Assembly (NCBI RefSeq): GCF_014490485.1
Contig: NZ_JACTVA010000018.1
Location: forward strand, 1-64,000
Reading direction: 5' to 3'
Source: Teichococcus aerophilus
GTDB taxonomy: Bacteria > Pseudomonadota > Alphaproteobacteria > Acetobacterales > Acetobacteraceae
DNA length: 64,000 bases
Within the stretch, counting starts at the first letter, position 1; each line of letters begins with the position of its first letter. Shown in pieces: positions 61,545 to 64,000 of the stretch. The notes under the pieces are model-generated. The model searched no databases. It was not told where the DNA came from and saw nothing but the letters and a program-made list of their open reading frames with translations. The position numbers and the translations under genes are program-made.

Positions 61545-63158
61545 CTAGACGAACAACAAACCCTCTGGCCGCGCTCCAGGCACTTGGTAAATCATCGGCC
61601 CGGTCTGGCTCGCCAGCGCCCGGCCAATGGCCATAGCCACAGCGGCAGCACCGTCGATCTTCCCCATCGCCTTTGCCTTGCTGAATTTGATGTTGCCGGC
61701 GGCGTCCTGCTCCACGCGGATGTTGGTCAGGTTCCACCGCAGCACCGGATCTTGGCCGGCATAGAACTGCCGCCCTAGGATAGCCCGCTCGATCTCCTTG
61801 CACGGCGCTGACATGGAGGCGAAGCCCTGGCCGAACTGCGCCACCGGCAGTTGATGCTCTTGGAGGCGCTGCAGGAAGTTCAGGGCGCCCCAGCGGTCCA
61901 CCGCGATTTCCTGCACAGATAGCTCGCCGCAAAGGTCCACTAGATCCCGCAGGATCTGGTCCTGGTCGATGCTGTTGCCCTCGGTGACCACCAGCCGGCC
62001 GGAAGCCTCAAACTCGGCGTAGGGCTGATTGTCAGCCACTCGCCGCCGGTACTGCTCAGCGGGGCAATACTGCCGCCCCCAGACCAGCCAGCCCCCTTCC
62101 CCATCCGCTGCCACAGCATAAACAGCTGCCAGATCCGACACGCTGGCCAGGTCAACGCCCACATAAACCGGCTTGCCTGCCAAGTCGGATAGCTCCACCG
62201 GCCGGCTGTCGCCCTGGTCATAGACGGCCATATCCACCCACGTGACGGCGGCGCTATCGCTCCAGATGTTCAGATAGAGCCGCTTAAACATCTCCCGCTG
62301 GCTGGGGATCTCGGCCGCGCGCTTGGCCGTCATGCGCATCTCGTCCAGGCTGCGGAAGCCGGCGGCTAGGGCAGGATTGACCGCCTGCCACACCGCCTCA
62401 TCCTGCCAGTCGCAGTCGTGCGGTGCCTGATAGAGCACCGGCAGGAAGGTCTCGTCCTCGACCTCATCGCGCTCCACCTTCAGGGCGTACTCGTATAGCT
62501 CCCAGGCAAGGTCGCCGCGGCCATGGCCGGCCGTGGTGGTGACGACCGACAGCGGGCAGAGCCGCTTGCCCATGGAGGAGACCAGCACCTCCCACAGTTC
62601 CCGGGTCGGCCAGGCATGCACCTCATCCGCCAGCAGCATGGACACGCTCAAGCCGTGCTTGCTGTAAGCCTCATGGCTGATGGCCCGATAGGTGCTCTCG
62701 GACTTCGGATGGCTTATCAGCTTGCGGCTGTCCACGATGCGCGTGGCGGCAGTCAGGTGCGGATCGGCACGGATCATGCGGGCGGCGCCGTTGTAGGCGA
62801 TGCTGGCCTGTTCCCGATCGGCAGCGGCGCTGATCACCTGGCCAGCGGCGTCCCGCTCCGGCCCCATCATTCCCAGCAGGGCCAGGGCGCTGGTGAGGGT
62901 CGTCTTCCCAGAACCGCGGGGTAGCAGCATGAACACCGTGCGGACCTTCCGCAGGCCGGTCTCGGGATGCACGTCTCCGAACACCTTGCGGACGATGCGC
63001 GCCTGCCAGGGGTGCAGGGTGAAGGGCTGGCCGGCAAGCGGTCCTTCAGTGTGACGCAGCTTCTCCACGAAGCGCACAGCGCGCTCACCATGGCCCAGAG
63101 GGTCGGGGATCTCGCCTTCCAGGAAGCGAGACCCAGCGAGGCAGCCGGCGGGGGTCAA
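61545..63158 (-). CDS. Phage terminase large subunit
   Basis: 537 residues, the packaging motor ATPase/nuclease. N-terminal ATPase: LHPWQARIVRKVFGD, Walker A RGSGKTT (81-87), Walker B with D178-E179 (MLLADEVHAWPT), coupling motif VVTTTAGHG. Nuclease domain: YVGVDLASVSDLAAVYAV, EIAVDRWGALNFLQRLQ, MGKIDGAAAVAMAIG. This is the YmfN/HK97-like terminase family. It starts at TTG 63158, overlapping terS by 4 bases. It is the last minus-strand gene before the tRNA; the expected portal and capsid genes downstream are absent. Confidence 0.93.
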   Translation of the reverse strand: MTPAGCLAGSRFLEGEIPDPLGHGERAVRFVEKLRHTEGPLAGQPFTLHPWQARIVRKVFGDVHPETGLRKVRTVFMLLPRGSGKTTLTSALALLGMMGPERDAAGQVISAAADREQASIAYNGAARMIRADPHLTAATRIVDSRKLISHPKSESTYRAISHEAYSKHGLSVSMLLADEVHAWPTRELWEVLVSSMGKRLCPLSVVTTTAGHGRGDLAWELYEYALKVERDEVEDETFLPVLYQAPHDCDWQDEAVWQAVNPALAAGFRSLDEMRMTAKRAAEIPSQREMFKRLYLNIWSDSAAVTWVDMAVYDQGDSRPVELSDLAGKPVYVGVDLASVSDLAAVYAVAADGEGGWLVWGRQYCPAEQYRRRVADNQPYAEFEASGRLVVTEGNSIDQDQILRDLVDLCGELSVQEIAVDRWGALNFLQRLQEHQLPVAQFGQGFASMSAPCKEIERAILGRQFYAGQDPVLRWNLTNIRVEQDAAGNIKFSKAKAMGKIDGAAAVAMAIGRALASQTGPMIYQVPGARPEGLLFV

Positions 63159-63562
63159 CCCAGCATTCCTTCCCAGGGATCAGACACAGCCGGGGCGTCT
63201 GGCTGCTTACCACCCTTCCGGTGCGGGGTAAGCCCCAGCTCCGAAGCCAGAAGGCGAGCCTCACGCATGGCCGCAGACTGGATGCGGAAGGCCGGGTGCA
63301 TGGTCGGCCCCTTCTCGGTCTGGATGAAGCGGCCATCCTGCTGCATGGCCTCCTCGCACTCACGGATAGTCCCGACAGCCACGCAGTAGCTTTCTAGGCT
63401 GGCCTGAACGTCACGGGACAGCAGGCCGCGCTGGTGAAGCTCAGGGGCGGCACGGCTCCACTCCGCACGGGCGTGCGCGGCCAGCCAGGACGGGGCTCCG
63501 GGGCATCCAGAGGGGGCTACATCGCCAGTGATGACAGCCAGTTTCGGCTTCCTGCCCTTCAT
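63155..63562 (-). CDS. Phage terminase small subunit (P27 family)
   Basis: 135 residues, ATG 63562. Begins MKGRKPKLAVITGD and then PGAPSWLAAHARAEWSRAAPELHQRGLLSRDVQASLESYC, the typical P27-family opening, and ends in SELGLTPHRKGGKQPDAPAVSDPWE. Recognises phage DNA for packaging together with TerL. Nine bp downstream of the HNH gene end and coupled to terL. Confidence 0.9.
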   Translation of the reverse strand: MKGRKPKLAVITGDVAPSGCPGAPSWLAAHARAEWSRAAPELHQRGLLSRDVQASLESYCVAVGTIRECEEAMQQDGRFIQTEKGPTMHPAFRIQSAAMREARLLASELGLTPHRKGGKQPDAPAVSDPWEGMLG

Positions 63563-63571
63563 CTCAGAACC

Positions 63572-64000
63572 TCATTTCCCGGGAAACCCCAATTTCGGTG
63601 GCGTCGCGCGCGGTGCTAGGGGCGCGGTCTCCGACCCTGAGGTCTTGGATTGTTGCCCCCCTACCCCCCTGGAGCGATTGAACCGGGCCGTGACACCACG
63701 ATGGCAGGGTGAGCACAGCGGCCGGGTATTCGAGCGCACCAGGCGCAGCTCCGGGCGGAACCGAAGCGGCTGGATGTGGTCCACCTCAGTGGCAGGGACG
63801 GTGCGCCCCTGCGCCGCGCAGATGCGGCACAGCGGCTCTTCGGCCAAGACACGCTCTCTCAGTGCGCGCCAGTCGCGGTCATAGCCACGGGAAGCAGCAC
63901 TTCCCGCAGCTTTGTCCCAAACCTTCTCGCACTCTGGGCAGCGCCGGCCGGTGAAGGCAGGATGGCCCGGCTTCGAGCAATAGCGCGGCGCTGCCCAAGG
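63572..64000 (-). CDS. Phage HNH endonuclease, C-terminal part (runs off right edge)
   Basis: Open frame of 143 codons to the edge with no start needed inside the window. Visible: a Cys pair in RYCSKPGHP and RCPECEKVW (zinc ribbon-like), RGYDRDWRALRERVLAEEPLCRICAAQGRTVPATEVDHIQPLR, then RPLCSPCHRG. The VDHI/NTRPLCSPCH pattern is the HNH active site with Cys pairs. HNH-TerS-TerL is the usual order in cos-type siphophages, where HNH assists terminase cleavage. The C-terminal tail after the domain is Gly/Ser-rich. Confidence 0.9.
   Translation of the reverse strand, partial: PWAAPRYCSKPGHPAFTGRRCPECEKVWDKAAGSAASRGYDRDWRALRERVLAEEPLCRICAAQGRTVPATEVDHIQPLRFRPELRLVRSNTRPLCSPCHRGVTARFNRSRGVGGQQSKTSGSETAPLAPRATPPKLGFPGK

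Overview
The window is high-GC chromosomal DNA with dense gene packing, many 1- or 4-base start/stop overlaps and frequent GTG/TTG starts. Gene content (CheA/CheW/CheY chemotaxis, several family 5 solute-binding proteins, PotD-type and Dpp-type importers, FabI, a UbiH-type hydroxylase, a GMC/gluconate-2-dehydrogenase-type oxidase) suggests an alphaproteobacterium, probably a Roseomonas-like member of the Acetobacteraceae. That placement is inference from composition and gene set, not from a marker gene.

Layout. 1-4162 (minus): chemotaxis operon STAS protein > CheY > CheA > CheW > MCP, the MCP running off the left edge. 4821-8254: orphan peptide-type binding protein divergent from an amidohydrolase. 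8599-13268: SbcD/SbcC-like pair (YhaO/YhaN type). 13619-16581 (minus): alpha/beta hydrolase fused to a gluconate-2-dehydrogenase subunit 3 domain, then a GMC oxidoreductase. 16844-19789: membrane-anchored SDR and GH15 glucosidase. 20992-26043 (minus): complete Dpp-type importer. 26460-31895: Thr/Pro-rich secreted protein; argD-argF; FMN hydroxy-acid dehydrogenase; UbiH-like hydroxylase. 32458-38842: hslO, lipoprotein, Rid protein, folE, apaG, MBL hydrolase, secreted barrel-like protein. 39174-44760: two-domain kinase with pdxH, fabI, three tiny disordered proteins, an LprI-like secreted protein. 44944-47538: binding protein with a LacI regulator behind a 39-bp palindrome. 47763-55740: IclR regulator, two unrecognised proteins, an atypical M19 dipeptidase-like protein and a full PotABCD-type importer, tightly coupled. 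56245-61030: sarcosine-oxidase-like flavoenzyme, aldose epimerase, uronate-dehydrogenase-like enzyme, amidase. 61102-64000: tRNA-Arg(CCG) followed by lower-GC phage DNA (small gene, TerL, TerS, HNH) that runs off the right edge.

The most unusual feature is not a protein. A family of intergenic elements (family 1: eight full copies and one solo arm) has inverted arms of about 50 bp, each holding a hairpin plus a T-rich tract. Five copies fill convergent gene junctions so that each flanking gene runs straight into one arm, and the hairpin stems differ between copies by compensatory changes. A second structured family (family 2, four copies) sits at other 3' ends, two of them flanking hslO in opposite orientation. 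Together they occupy every convergent junction between host genes in the window, which suggests paired, mobile or recruited bidirectional terminators.
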